DNA of 64,000 nt from Biomphalaria glabrata (lineage: Eukaryota; Mollusca; Gastropoda; Planorbidae): contig NC_074728.1 in the NCBI RefSeq assembly GCF_947242115.1, positions 3,473,201-3,537,200 of the forward strand, given 5' to 3'. Positions 1 through 11,750 of the stretch are shown piece by piece. The first letter of the stretch is position 1. The number at the start of each line of letters is the position of its first letter. The notes under the pieces were generated by a model. That model ran no database searches and was not told the DNA's origin. It saw only the letters and a program-made list of their open reading frames with translations. The position numbers and the translations under genes were made by a program.

Positions 1-2100
1 TAACTCATTCAAGCTATTTCACGTTTTAGAAGTTAAACTTTAATATGCCTACAGTTGATCTATTAGTAGTTTGGTGCTGAAAGTGAATAAGTGTCAACCA
101 CAAATGAATTTGCATCATGATTATGTCTTAGTAATAAAAGAAATGAAATCTGATGACCCCATAAAAGAAATGAAATCTGATAACCCCAAAAAAAAAAACA
201 ACTCAATGACCAATTATATATCTGGGACTATTAATTTATATAGACGAGTTTCTCATGACACTGCTGGGAGTCGTAAGTTACTTTGAACTTATTGACCAAG
301 GGACTAAATCTAAAAGCCGACTTTATTATTATAATTTTATATTACAAATACAAACCTGGGAATATGGATTGTAACACGATTTACTTGATGGTTATTCGTT
401 GATGTTTTGTTTTGTTTAGATAGAATATAGTGTAGGTCTAGACTACAGATTACGACCTATATACTAGTTTTGATCTCGATTTCTAGGGCTAAATTTTAGA
501 ATCTATTTCTAGATCTTGATTTATGATTTGTGTGTTTTTTTTAAAAAGATTTAAATTTATTCTGGAATACACAAGGTTTTATAATCTAGACCAAAAGGCG
601 GCCTTGGCAGAGTGCGTGGCCCTGGGAGAGTGCCAAATCAGGGCCACCCACATGTGTACAGTGGGCTGACGGTGATAAAAGGTTCAGTTTATTGCATCCT
701 CCCCCTCCCAATGTGGAGGACCTGCAGTGGATGCCTCACTCTCCACCCTTTAACGTCGCCTCTTACCTAGACCATACTTCCACGAGTAGATCGAATTATG
801 ACTACACTCTAGATTTAGATCTAGATTCTAGATCAAGTTGTAGTAGAATCTAGATCGAGATCTACCATGAACTATCTAGATTAATATTTATAGAGCTAGT
901 CTAGTTTAGTTATTGTTTTTGTGAATTTGTGACTTTAAAGAAACTACTTGAAAATCTAAATACCTACTTTGCGCAGACGTAATGGATCTGTATTGATTCG
1001 AACTGGACAGGTAAGTTAACAATGAAAGGAAATCTCTGCAGTGGTTTCAAAGCTAATTTATTCAGACATGCATGAAGAAACATCAAATACACAGACCTAT
1101 ATATTTATTTACATTTATGATCAAAATATTTTTTTTTAATCTCCTGTTTATTCAATAAAAAACAATGGAAAATCCGAAACAGAAAAAAGTTTGCGTGTAA
1201 ACAAGAGGTGAAGATTTAGTTTTTGACTGAGATCTAGTTACAATTTTAGGATATACAGTCTCTGTATTGAAACAAATGTTTTAATGGTCACTCAATATCT
1301 AAGAAAGAGGCGGGGAGCAAAAGGTCTCTAAAAAGACTAAAAAAAAAAGTTAGACAGCTGAAGAACTTAGGGTCACGGGACCAACGTTTGAGAATCAAAG
1401 AAGAACCGTTGATGAATATAGGCGCAAAAAGTGAAAAAAAACTTAACCTCCAGCTAACAACGGCTTTGTCCGTGACCTCCGTGAATGTCGAAGGCGCCGC
1501 TTTGTCCCTATCAGTGCGTGTTAAGTGTTAGGGGGTGTCTCTTTATCGCCCCTGCTAGCCCCGAAGACCCTGTAACACGACTGTCACAGCTTTCCTATTA
1601 TATTTATACTTTAAACTCGCTAGAAACGACCTTAAGTCTCGATACGTCTAGGTGTCCCTGGTTCAGCTGTATTTACAAATAAACAAGTAACACTCGATCA
1701 AACACAGAACCTTTAATAAACTTTTACTGCATATCACACACAAGCTGGACTCTGTCTGACCACTCTCTGACAACAAAAGACACTTCCGGTCATTCGCGCA
1801 GAGTGTAAAAATAGATTATACATACATACATACATACATTCATCCGTGACAACGGCCATAGATTCTTAGCGGCCAATGGGTCCCATGGTTCCCTTCTAAA
1901 TATCGTTAAAAAAAAGTTATATTTAATATTTAATGTAAAAACAAAGGGAGGATTTTCACATTTGGTGCCCTCTTCTTCCCATACCCTGGCTACGCCACTG
2001 GTGTATTATGCAAGTTCGATGCAAAGACAATGCCATGACAAGAACAGACGAAGAACTAAGTCCAGACTGTTGAACAATTTAAACAACGTTTGATGTAAAA
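1..2100. other. AT-rich intergenic DNA, no gene recognised
   Basis: No convincing coding region. An isolated good splice donor (CAG|GTAAGT-like) lies at about 1010-1018, but no open frame of useful length leads into it, so it could at most end a 5' untranslated exon. A moderately GC-richer block at about 600-790 and a 65-codon open frame at 1485-1682 have no family I recognise. A CATA microsatellite sits at about 1820-1840. The stretch ending at 2000 finishes with the CTACGCCACTG end typical of the hAT-like short element seen complete at 43.3 kb, so about 1890-2000 is probably a truncated copy. Confidence 0.4.
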
Positions 2101-2229
2101 AGGGCCTCAGAGGCTGAGTCGATCTTCTCACCTTGAAGTCCTATTAAGTTGCCACTTCACAGGTCTATACTGTCTACAGGCTGCGGCGTCAAGGGTCAAT
2201 GCTGAGGCCTTCTATAACCAATGATCTCG

Positions 2230-2720
2230 ATTCCGAAAACCCTGACCGCACAAACCCACCAGCACCGTTCTACAGACAGGCTCAGATGACGATAACAAAG
2301 CCTAGACATCCTACGGACAATGGCTTTGTCTTCATAAGATGAAACAAAATATGCAGGCTGCAACTGGGTTTGCGTAATTATGTGAAACAATGCACTTATC
2401 CGAAAACCCTGACCGCACAAAACCACCAGCACTGTTCTACAGACAGGCTCAGATGACGATAACAAAGCCTAGACATCCTGCGGACAATGGCTTTGTCTTC
2501 ATAAGATGAAACAAAATATGCAGGCTGCAACTGGGTTTGCGTAATTATGTGAAACGCACAAAACCACCAGCACTGTTCTACAGACAGGCTCAGATGACGA
2601 TAACAAAGCCTAGACATCCTACGGACAATGGCTTTGTCTTCATAAGAAGAGACAAAATATGTAGGCCGCAAGTGGGTTTGCGTACTTATGTGAAACAAGG
2701 CACTTATCCATAATCTTCTG
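2230..2720 (+). repeat. Three tandem copies of a LINE 3' coding tail
   Basis: A unit of about 141-168 bp is repeated three times. On the plus strand each copy encodes a zinc-finger-like tail of the form I-C-R-x-Q-[LV]-G-L-R-x-[YH]-V-K-x; the last copy runs to a stop just after 2710. The same tail is seen once at 3600-3735 with the intact form CRSQLGLRSHVKHC and elsewhere at 49.1, 51.1 and 60.7 kb. C-terminal Cys-His tails of this kind are common at the end of LINE ORF2 proteins in molluscs (family knowledge). The open frames on the minus strand are shadows of the repeat. Confidence 0.7.
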
Positions 2721-2907
2721 AATCAAAGACATTGCCATTAATCATGAATACAGCCTCCAAAGTTAGCAGAAAGAAGGACGCCTCTTTCCTCTTTTTTTCC
2801 CCAGAACTCCAGACTCTAGTTGATTTGGTTGGAAGTAATCTTAGTCTCTCTAACTTAACAGCCAATGCCCCGTGCTGGATAGTGCACTTGATATCTTTAT
2901 AAACACA

Positions 2908-3110
2908 GGCTGCCTGGTGGTGCGGTTTGCGCGCTGGACTGTCGATTAACCGACGGTCGAGGGTTCAAACCCTGCCCGCTCCCATCCCCCGTCGTCCTGC
3001 GGGAAGTTTGAACTAGGAAGTAAACTATCTTCAACTCTGAAGGAACATCCGAAACATGTAAAACATTTATAGATCTATCTGACTATCTTGTGATAGATTA
3101 AAGTGATTAA
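2908..3110 (+). mobile_element. tRNA-derived SINE, family A
   Basis: Starts GGCTGCCTGGTGGTGCGG with an A-box-like tRNA head and has a B box GGGTTCAAACCC about 45 bp later, then a conserved body (GTCGTCCTGCGGGAAG, CAACTCTGAAGGAACATCC). Other copies: about 32555-32690 and 59585-59715 on plus, 54795-54965 on minus. Transcription by RNA polymerase III is the family expectation. The tRNA part does not fold into a complete tRNA that I can see. Confidence 0.75.
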
Positions 3111-3390
3111 AGCAAAACAAAACAAACATTTATAGGCTCAGTAGCACAGAGTTATACCAATATAACAATATAACCTCAATCGATCAAATCACAATCTTAA
3201 CTTTAGTAGAACAAGTCATAGCAATTTTAAATATGTATATTTTAATTTCTATTTCATGATTGCACCTATCCCCAATACACTTAATATTTTTGCTAATGGT
3301 CCAAGAATGATGTATAATACCTTCTCTAGTGTCCGAAGTTTATTATAAAACATTAACAAACACAAAGATGGCGATAAAGTACATTTTTAC

Positions 3391-3560
3391 TAAGCTTATG
3401 TCAACTCACTCTGACTCGTAAAAAGTTTGAACACGTTATTTCTCCAACAGCTATTCTCGGATCAAGTTGAAACTTTGAGGTCATAGTTCTGATTTTTACT
3501 TCGATTTGTCAGATCCCCATTGAGTTCTTCCTTTCAATTAAAAGCAGCAGAAAAACATTA
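3391..3560 (+). repeat. AAGCTT-family dispersed element, fragment
   Basis: Begins TAAGCTTATGTCAACTCACT and continues with ACGTTATTTCTCCAAC and GGATCAAGTTGAAACTTT, the signature of a dispersed element found at 30.7, 32.0, 34.7, 35.9, 45.1, 53.6, 62.2 and 62.9 kb. See the complete copy at 35917-36533. Confidence 0.6.
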
Positions 3561-3599
3561 GAAATACATTTCTGTAAAAGAAAAGCCATTATTGAAGAC

Positions 3600-3735
3600 A
3601 TGCGTAGAAGACGGAAAGAAAACTTAAAAAGACCATCATCGGACAAAGGTTTTGTCTTCAAGAGCCGCAGAGGAATATGTAGGTCGCAACTGGGTCTGCG
3701 TAGTCATGTGAAACACTGCACTCATCCTTAATCTG
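3600..3735 (+). mobile_element. LINE ORF2 C-terminal tail (zinc-finger end)
   Basis: Plus-strand frame encodes ICRSQLGLRSHVKHCTHP followed by a stop: a Cys-(x12)-Cys/His finger tail. It is the best preserved copy of the tail that is triplicated at 2230-2720. The upstream reverse transcriptase is absent, as expected for a fragment or a 5'-truncated insertion. Confidence 0.65.
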
Positions 3736-3739
3736 CCAT

Positions 3740-5510
3740 TATTATTATCCCCATTATACAACTTAACACATGAAAATAAGCAAAATAATTTTTAAAAAAA
3801 CTTAAAAAAAAAAAAAGCTTATTTAAGAAGAATAACTCCACATTTACAACAATATATTTCAGTAATGTAGAAGTTATTTCTCCTTTTCGATACCAAAATT
3901 AAAATTTGCAATAATTAATTGATTAATTGGGTGTTTCTTTTACTTGATTCGTGTTTTATTAGGTACAATAAATAATTCTTTAAAGCGAAAGACTTATTAC
4001 TACGTACAATTATATATACTTGTAAAGATGATCTTTAATTCAATTTATGGCGATTGCTTTGTCATTTATTTAATCTACACACACTCCAAAGTGTGTAAAT
4101 AATGATCTTTTAAGTCACATTTAATATATATGGCTCCTTTTGTCTCGAAAGGCAATGGATGCGCCCAAATGAGTCACTGGTTTTGGTTTAATCTTGAGAC
4201 GGGGCTGAATCTGGTGTGGCTAATCAAGCCAATTCTAGAGCGGCAGACTTTGCCACAATTCATACATGTGTATGCCTCTGATTTAGGGCTAGCGGAAAGG
4301 GCAGCTTTCATTTAATATATTCCATCCTAAAAATTGTAAAGTCATTTGTCATTGTTCCTGATTCACAATGTTTTCGGATCACTTCATATTACAAAAGACA
4401 GACGTCATTTGACTTGTTCTGAAGACGTCTGACTCACCAAGAACTTATTTCCCTTTTTAGCATTTCTATTATAAAGGAAAATTCCTCCTGCGGTCTCTAG
4501 GTCTGATATTTGTAAAGCCATCTGTTTCTGTTTTCTGCGGTGCATTATAATGTGATATTGTCAGCATAACGATGAGTTAGTTTTGCCAGCAAATGATCTT
4601 AGTAAAATAACGTTCGTATGTGGAATTTTAGTATGTAACAAAATGTATCATTAAAAAGGGTAAAACGAGTCCTTTTAATTTTGTTTCTATTTTGTGAATA
4701 TGATTTTTAAATATTTTTTTTTATAATGCACATTAAGATGTCATAATTGTAGAAGTCCTTGACAATAAGGTAAACGTATATTTACCATCTTTTGTATTAC
4801 TTATCTCCCCTTCATCACACACTGTATTACAGAAAAAACAATCATAGAACAATACACACATGTAATTGTACACACACTTGGACACATTTAGGACGTAATC
4901 ATTTTCTTTTTTTTTTTTGAAGTAATATATTTATTTTTCTAAGAGAAGGTTATCAAAAGCGACCGTATATCAAAGACAACTAAATGATAGAACATGTGAT
5001 GATAACCTTTAACCCGCGAGCGATGTTCACGTGACTGCTTTTTCATTCTGTAAAGTTTCCGAAAACAATACACAGTGAAGGCTCAGGGGCTTTGTTCCAT
5101 TTGAAATCTATTAGGCCTCGTGGTATACAAAACTTTTTCACCACTGTAATAGAACATGAAATATATTTATCTTCCTAAGTAATAGATTTTCATAAAAAAT
5201 AGTAAAGATTACAAATTTAACAATATTTTTGGCGGATCCGGTGTATAAATTAAAAAAACAACAATGTAAGTATACTATAAACTTTATTTTGTTATTTACT
5301 ATTTTTAGTACTGTAGAATGAAATTAAAATCAATATGTAAACACAAAGCAGATTAGTTCATTTCAAAAACTTTTAGTTTGAAAATCTCCAATATTTAAGC
5401 AGAAACTGTTATGTCGAAGTTTGGGTGTGAGTTATTAAACAACACTTAACTGAAAGCACAACATTCAATGTCATTAAAAGCCGGGCTACGACGATGTGAA
5501 AATTACAATT
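3740..5510. other. AT-rich intergenic DNA with decayed repeats
   Basis: About 3815-3990 resembles the left part of the AAGCTT-family subtype seen at 44.7 and 61.8 kb. About 4115-4320 (a 61-codon frame) looks like an isolated GC-richer repeat unit, not a gene I know. About 4870-4960 matches the 3' end of the LINE type ending in GACGTAATCATTTTCTTTTT. No exon with good splice sites was found. Confidence 0.35.
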
Positions 5511-5514
5511 ATGG

Positions 5515-5765
5515 TGAGTGTTACCCCTTTCAGACCTAGAGATCTATACGGCAGATGATCTAAAGGTCATGTTTTATGGCCCACGGTTAACGAGGGTGTC
5601 ATTGGGTCAGCACAACGACTAAACGCTTTACTTACCCCCCAACTAGTGCTAGGTACCCATTACAGTTAATGGGACTCAGGGGCGTATTAAGAATCCCAAA
5701 ATTAAAAACCACAGATTCGAACCAAGGACGCCATGCGCTTTACCGCTTTACCTCGCCCCCTAATT
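5515..5765 (-). mobile_element. tRNA-derived SINE, family B (decayed)
   Basis: Reverse copy of the SINE whose head reads GCGCTTGGCTTCCGAACC and whose B box reads GGTTCGAATCC; here seen as ACAGATTCGAACCAAGGACG and GCGCTTTACCGCTTTACC. The 3' body (GTTAACGAGGGTGTCATTGG, GGTACCCATTACAGTTAATG) is recognisable. It is one of about a dozen copies in the window and is among the more diverged. Confidence 0.7.
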
Positions 5766-6138
5766 ATGGTGAATAGCTTCTGGAAATTTTTTTTCGCTTG
5801 TTATAATACAAGAGGTGTTTCTCTATCAGGCTAAAAAAAACAAAAAACATAGGATTGTTGGTTTTTGAAATACCGGCGCTAGTTGGGGGTTGGAATTGCG
5901 GAAGAACATGCTAAGCGGTGTTTTCTTTCGTTTGATGCTGCACGCGAATTAATGTAGTTTATAATGCCATATATCGCACATTGGATGGATCCACAGCGAC
6001 AAGGCATCCTGAAGGACATTCACGTGCTATATCCGTTATTGGTCAAACAAAGACGCATTTTAATACAAGCTTTTTGATTGATTTTCATCAAATAAACTCA
6101 TACTTTGCATGTAGGATTTTACTGAGCCATCTCTTAAT

Positions 6139-6302
6139 ATGATTCTCTCTCTTTCTATCATACAAACACTTTATCTCTTCATTCTCTCTCTCTCTCTTCA
6201 TTCTATCTCTCTCTCTCTTTCTCTCATACAAATGATCTCTCTCTTTTCTTTCTCTATCTCTCGCGCTCTTTCTTCTCTGACTATCTATTTTCTCTCTATC
6301 TC

Positions 6303-6387
<85 letters not shown>

Positions 6388-6480
6388 TTCTATATCTCTC
6401 TTGCTCTCTCACTCTTCTTTCCCTATCTCTCACACTCCCTCTGCCCTCTCTCTTCATCTCTGTTCATATATATCAACATC
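6139..6480. repeat. Pyrimidine-rich tract with (TA)n microsatellite
   Basis: A CT-rich strand (TCTCTCTC-like) interrupted by about 39 uninterrupted TA units at 6307-6385. The long plus-strand open frame here (Ser/Leu/Tyr/Ile only) is a product of the simple repeat. It lies just 3' of the GPCR gene that ends at 6625 on the minus strand. Confidence 0.9.
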
Positions 6481-6624
6481 AGCATAGTGAAAGATGTCAG
6501 ATGCTGTTCAGTCTTTAAATACGATAATTTCACTTAAGCGAGCAAACATCTACTACACATCAAGATATAGCGTTGTGTTTTACTGACTGCGTCTTTAAAT
6601 CCCGAAACATCAAAATGACTTTTC

Positions 6625-7710
6625 TCACTTGGTCCCGCTGACAATGTTGATAAAAATTTGATACAGTTTTGAGTTGGAGGCCACGTAGACGAAAAAATTG
6701 CTGGAGGAGTTGAGCGCGTAGAGAATATAGAAGATGGAAGCCTTGATCTCATACTGGACAATGGTCTGTGAAGGGAGGATGAACTGCAGCATGGAGGCAA
6801 GGCCGTGGGTCACTGCGAAGATAGCGCACGAGAGGACCAGCGTCCTAGTCGTCCTGGGAGACCAGGGAATCTTACTCTGCGACAATGTCAGATGTTGCCT
6901 TTTCAGCAGGGTTATCTTCACTTTGACCCACAATACACTGCATCCTAAAATAATGATTGACAACGGAATCCAGGAGGCGAAAAAATCCATGACGAGAAAC
7001 TGAACAAGCTCAATGATGGCTTTGTTTTCGTAGTAAAAGTCCCCGAAATAGGAAACCGCGTATTTGACGTTCCCTGGCATTGGTTCAATTAAAATACTGG
7101 AGTAGGTGTTGTAAAACACTGAGACGGGTACCCAGAAGATAAAAGAGCTCACTACCACTATCACAGTTCTCCTGATGGTGACGACGTTTCTAAACTTCAG
7201 TGGGGTGAATACAGCGAGGAGTCTTTCAAACGTGATGAGAACCGGTATCGCTGTGCTGGTGTACAGGCCGCAGAACCCGAAGAACGTGAGAATGAGGGAC
7301 GAGAACAGTAGGAAATAGTCCAGAGACTCGTCGTACTGGAGTCCGCAGTGGATCGGGTAGGGCTTGTTCGGCCCGAAGAGGATTAAGGATGGCGTGAAGT
7401 TGAACGTCAGACACAGGCACATGGTGTCGGCGATGACAACGCCGAACAGCAGTACGTTGGAAGGCTTGTCCAGCCCGCTGCGCCTGAGTATGGCCAAGCT
7501 CATCCCGTTAGCTATAAAGCCCAAGATGGACACGGTGGGAAAGATGTAGGAGAACATGACGTTTAAATAGACGTACTGCTCTTGGGACTCTAACTCACTC
7601 CAACAGTAGAGCAGCTCCCAAGTGTATGTGTAGTTAAATAGATAGCGAGGAACTTTGATTTGGTCCACAGTTTTATTGTCCATTTTAAATTGTTTCGCAA
7701 AGAAATGCAA
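6625..7710 (-). CDS. Rhodopsin-like (class A) GPCR, paralog 1
   Basis: Encodes 361 residues in one exon; seven hydrophobic segments are visible at about 50-76, 86-108, 128-160, 183-203, 235-265, 288-312 and 325-345. Class A landmarks seen: N68 in TM1 (GFIANG), D95 in TM2 (VIADT), C122 before TM3, E162-R163-L164 in place of DRY, and N338-F-F-V-Y342 in place of NPxxY. The CWxP motif of TM6 is absent and I see no cysteine in the second extracellular loop to pair with C122. N-glycosylation sites are at N12 and N26. The first ATG gives MHFFAKQF; the internal ATG at residue 10 (MDNKT) is an equally good start. It lies in the plasma membrane and probably signals to a G protein. The ligand is unknown: peptide or chemosensory roles both fit lineage-expanded gastropod receptors. 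Paralog at 25340-26410, opposite strand. Confidence 0.93.
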   Translation of the reverse strand: MHFFAKQFKMDNKTVDQIKVPRYLFNYTYTWELLYCWSELESQEQYVYLNVMFSYIFPTVSILGFIANGMSLAILRRSGLDKPSNVLLFGVVIADTMCLCLTFNFTPSLILFGPNKPYPIHCGLQYDESLDYFLLFSSLILTFFGFCGLYTSTAIPVLITFERLLAVFTPLKFRNVVTIRRTVIVVVSSFIFWVPVSVFYNTYSSILIEPMPGNVKYAVSYFGDFYYENKAIIELVQFLVMDFFASWIPLSIIILGCSVLWVKVKITLLKRQHLTLSQSKIPWSPRTTRTLVLSCAIFAVTHGLASMLQFILPSQTIVQYEIKASIFYILYALNSSSNFFVYVASNSKLYQIFINIVSGTK

Positions 7711-7789
7711 TTAATTTTTTTTAGAAATAGCAACAGGTTAAAAAAAATAGTGAAAAAAATCAAACTTAATAAAAAGATGAACAATTTAT

Positions 7790-9320
7790 CGGTTTTCTCT
7801 TAAATCAATCCCTGAATTAGTTATTTAGGCCGATGTATTTACCAATCTATTTACTCTTGTTGGTATTAGGATTATAAAATGCAATGACTTTATATGTTTT
7901 TATAGTCTTTACAATTGAGTATATTTCACGAAGTTATTTCAACTTCATTATTTGAGGGTAATTTACATTGTAGAATTTTTTATTTGTTTCATAGGGTGTC
8001 TGTTATGTTATTTAATTTTTTGGGCTTAAAAAATGTATTCTATTCTAAGTCACCTCTCTGTCTTTATAAAGGAAATGTATAAGTGGCTTTTAATATACAT
8101 CTACTACTTCAGACTTTTAAAATAATTAATGCACAGAGTCATCAACCAAGATTAAGCATTGCTTGACTTAGAAGAGTTAAAATCAATAATTGTTTATTTT
8201 CGGGAAACCACTAGTATGTAATGGGTTAGGAGAAAAGGGGGTGGGGACCTTTTCCTTTTCCCCCTTTTTTTATCTCCCCCCCCCCAGCCTCTTAAAACCT
8301 TTCTTGTTTTTCGTTAAGTAACTGACGTCACTAGTCCTTGAATTTACTCCCATACCCATTAGAGTACAACGGACACAAGTGCCACTACTTTATGCATCTG
8401 GCACAAGTGCCACTACTTTGGACATCTGACACGAGTGCCACTACTTTAGACAACCGATACAAGTGCTGTTACTTTGTATTTTAAGTTGCGCTCAAATTTT
8501 GAAATCGCATCTTTTTTTTTTTTTTATTTCACATTCCAGTGATGAGTCGTTTTAAAACTGCGAGTAATGTAATTAACCCAAAGACACGCGGAAAGTATTT
8601 TATCGACTCGTTTGTGGAATTCGAATTTCGATCTTAAGGCTGAAGAGGACAAAGTATTTGGAGCACTTAAGGGAGGTGATCCCAGAAAAGAAAGAAAGAC
8701 AAATATTGTTTTAGAGAAGCATTGACTTTCTGACAGACATTCGATCAACACTTACTGACTTAATGATCATCCACAACCCTCTAAACCCTTGAGTGTCTGT
8801 ATCTCTTTATCCTTATCGTCTAACTAAAGTTGTAATCTCGATTGTTGGTTCACTGGTTCTATTAAAAAGGGCGAGTCGTTTCAGAGCGGAGGCTATTCTT
8901 TAACATTTTTCAAGTTTTAATTCATTCTGTTTTTTTTTTTTTTTTTTTTTATTTCGGTAGGTTTTTTTGCTTCCGTTATCGGTCTGATATGATTTAACAT
9001 CACGTAATTAATCATGGTCTTGTGTTGGTGGCTTAAAAGACAGGTGTTGCTGTTGGTTTTACAGAAATATACAATTTCTTTGAGAAAAAATACTGTAATT
9101 ATAAGATGTCTAGGGCTTGGGTCTTTCCTGACTTTTCCATATTCAGAAGCGTTTTTAGTCATGTGTTTAACTAACTGAAACAGCTAGTAGGGTCTTAGCT
9201 ACATTCTTCTTAGATTCGTCTTAAAAAAAAGATATTATACAGTCTAAACTATCATAATAAAGGAACAATATTTTTGTTTTCATAAATGAAATCTAGTTTA
9301 ATTACAATTCTTCTATTTTC
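7790..9320. other. AT-rich intergenic DNA upstream of GPCR 1
   Basis: Presumed 5' flank of the minus-strand GPCR. It holds a homopurine/homopyrimidine GC patch at about 8225-8290, a poly-T tract at about 8511-8526, a second at about 8930-8950, and the 28-bp tandem repeat listed separately. No coding exon is supported. Confidence 0.4.
8373..8480 (+). repeat. 28-bp tandem repeat, four copies
   Basis: Unit contains ACAAGTGCCACTACTTT, starting at about 8375, 8403, 8431 and 8459; the last copy is diverged (GTGCTGTTACTTT). Confidence 0.8.
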
Positions 9321-9324
9321 TAGG

Positions 9325-9525
9325 TCAAACAAAAGGGTGTCATGTGGCCAGCACAACGACCAACCGCCTTTACTTTTCCCCAACTAGCATCAGGTACCCA
9401 TTATAGCTGGGTGGACTCAGAGGCGCCCTAAAGATCCAGAAATAAAAAATATCAGTCTTCAGGAGTCGTACCCGGGACCATCCGGTTCGGAAACCAAACG
9501 CTTTACCACTCGGCCAACGCGCATC
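9325..9525 (-). mobile_element. tRNA-derived SINE, family B
   Basis: Reverse copy: GGTGTCATGTGGCCAGCACA at its 3' body, GGTACCCATTATAGCTGGGT in the middle, and the inverted tRNA head (CCGGTTCGGAAACCAAACGC, TTTACCACTCGGCCAACGCG) at the right end. This is one of the best preserved copies. Confidence 0.8.
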
Positions 9526-9639
9526 CTTCAATTGAAAAGACTATTTACTTTATTACATTGTGAGTTTCTTACCTCATCTCATTTTTACTTTCTTCATCTA
9601 CGAGGCCATCACAATCATTATCGAATACTTTTTAAAATC

Positions 9640-10800
9640 AAAGCTTACTTAAGGGAAAGAACCGCTAATTACTGCCATTTACTGAAAACTGCAGCGTTTA
9701 GCTCCCTTTCTGCCATATAAAACGAAATTCATTACTTAATACTAAATCATTCATTGATTGTTTTGTTTTTTTTCGAACACAGGACCACACAGTCACCACG
9801 TCTCCAGATCATGTCATTGAGAGGAATCAAGATCCTGGGCATTGGCTCTGATCGGAACAATGTCGCCCACAAAAAAAAAAGTCTCCACATCTCCACTTAT
9901 CTGATGTACCCAATGGAACAATACAGTTTAGGATCAGTGGAGTCGCAGGTTCTGCCATGGCCCGGGTATGCTATTCTGCATCAACGTGGCACTCGGGTGG
10001 AAACGATCATTTGAGGAAGTGATTAGGCTAAATGAATAGCAAAACAAAACTCCTGTGGGGGTGTCCAAGGGAATGCGAGAGCTTTCCCACTGCACGGTGC
10101 GGAGTTGAAAGAGAGATTCCACGGCCCTGTCGATAATCCATGCGCCGTTCCTCAAGGGACCGTTACACTAATGGCGAGTCCTGCACGGTTAGCGTGGTAC
10201 AACATAGGAAAATGGCGGAGGTTCCCGGTGCTCTCGACCTTCGGCCATGTCTAGCCCATGCGCCCGGAGTGCCAGATATATCGGAAATAGCAATACTTTA
10301 CATGGGCATTGACTTGGACCTCTTCCAGACAGAACGGTTGTTTAATCAGGCTTACATGCCTAGAGTTCTGCCATGGAGTAGCACAGTGTTCGTCAAGGGT
10401 CACGGGGTAACGTTGCTGTGAAACTATGTACCACGTCGAAGATATTCCCAAGTTAGCGAATAGTCGCAAAGCAGCAGATATTCGATTTCACACAGTCTTC
10501 CTTCTCCTAGGTGGGAAACTAGCCAGGACTAATAAACAGCGCCTTTAATAATAAGTTATAATGGTTTAATTTAATAATATATACCTAGATTTCGCACGAG
10601 GCCTATGAAAGTGCGGGGCCCACTGCGGCTGCATAGGTTGCAGTGGCCTAAGACCGGCCCTGAAGAAGCTTACTGGTTTAGACTCTGTCAAGACTTTAGT
10701 TATGTGTTATTAGATGTACTCAATAAAAAGGTAATAATGTAATAATTGTACGTTTATTGTATATCAATTATTATTAATTTTTTTTTCGATATGATTACAT
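9640..10800. other. Unassigned repeat-like DNA
   Basis: About 9640-9750 matches the left part of the AAGCTT-family subtype of 61.8 kb (AAGGGAAGAACCGCTAATTA). About 9760-10500 is clearly richer in GC than its surroundings and has several overlapping open frames on both strands (largest 93 codons at 10140-10421), none with a recognisable domain. The composition suggests a decayed mobile element, class unknown. About 10590-10665 has a GGCCCACTGCGGCTG patch typical of short repeat ends. Confidence 0.3.
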
Positions 10801-10940
10801 TTTCTTCTTCTTCGTTCTCATTTTACATGTCGGAGGGTTCAGATCAGTAATCCTAGATGAACCGCGCAGTGGTTTCAAGATCAGGCAGTTCTCCGTATAG
10901 TTTTTCTTCTATAGGAGGATTTTCGGGCAATTAATCCCAA
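10800..10940 (-). mobile_element. LINE C-terminal fragment, CPCG type
   Basis: Shares with 38897-39180 and 49390-49720 the string of blocks CTTCTTCTTCGTTCTCATT, GCGCAGTGGTTTC and TCTCCGTATAGTTTTTCTTC. At 38.9 kb the minus strand encodes the CPCG...H...C end of a LINE ORF2; here only the extreme 3' part remains. Confidence 0.55.
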
Positions 10941-11750
10941 GGTTCAGCCTAACAGACACACCAAGCGCACACAGTCGTTCATAGAGTAATAAACTATGTG
11001 GGTCATGATTGAACATAAAAATATACATTTAATATTATGATATTTACACAATGATATTGACATGTATGATGTGCATAATGAGTAATTAAAATGGAATAAG
11101 AAGATACTAAATCCTAATTACATTCATAGTAGTTAATCAAATAATATAAATGTAATAACTGCATGTTGCCTAACAACAATGAAGTAACACTGGCAGTGAC
11201 CCTAACAACAATAACTCCTGACACAACTGGCATCAAACATTCACCACTGGAGCAAGATACTTCAGAATCTGTCAAAGGATGGTCAACTCAGTCATTGGCA
11301 ATCAAGATCTGTCCCTGAACTTCTGGCAATGATGAGGACTACACTCAACGGCAACACCAGCACCGACAAATAAAAAACTCAACGTTGCAATGGGTAACGC
11401 CAACACTGAAACATTATTGAAATAACAACAAAACCCTAACGTCTAATCTCAAGCTATAAATACGGACGAATCCAAACAACAAAATATCATAACAATATAA
11501 AATAAAACCCCTAAACAGGGGTCAAAGAGTCCTAGCCAGAATAGATCCAAGACAATATATCTAAGGCTTTCCAGTAGCATGAAACCAAGAATTATTCAGA
11601 ACCAAAAGAACAGGGCTTGTCTCTAAAGCCCAAGATGGCGAATGGCAACCCAAACTTAAGGTTTGTGCCTTTATCTCTATGTCTTTCTGAGTTTTTTTTT
11701 ATTAGGTTTTGTTTTTGTATTAGAAAATAATGCTTTTAACAACATATTGT
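10940..11750. other. Unassigned AT-rich DNA
   Basis: A 400-bp stretch at about 11160-11640 is rich in CAACA/ACAAT words and lacks a sustained open frame. I see no exon, SINE or inverted repeat in it. Confidence 0.3.

Noticed and set aside
1485-1682. 65-codon open frame as a small gene
   Set aside because: Shares words with the block at 30.46 kb, so it is repetitive; no domain recognised.
6139-6537. 132-codon Ser/Leu/Tyr frame
   Set aside because: CT- and TA-microsatellite translation.
9754-10469. Overlapping 60-93-codon frames in a GC-richer block as a host gene
   Set aside because: Frames on both strands, no domain, no splice structure; more likely an old mobile-element remnant of unknown class.
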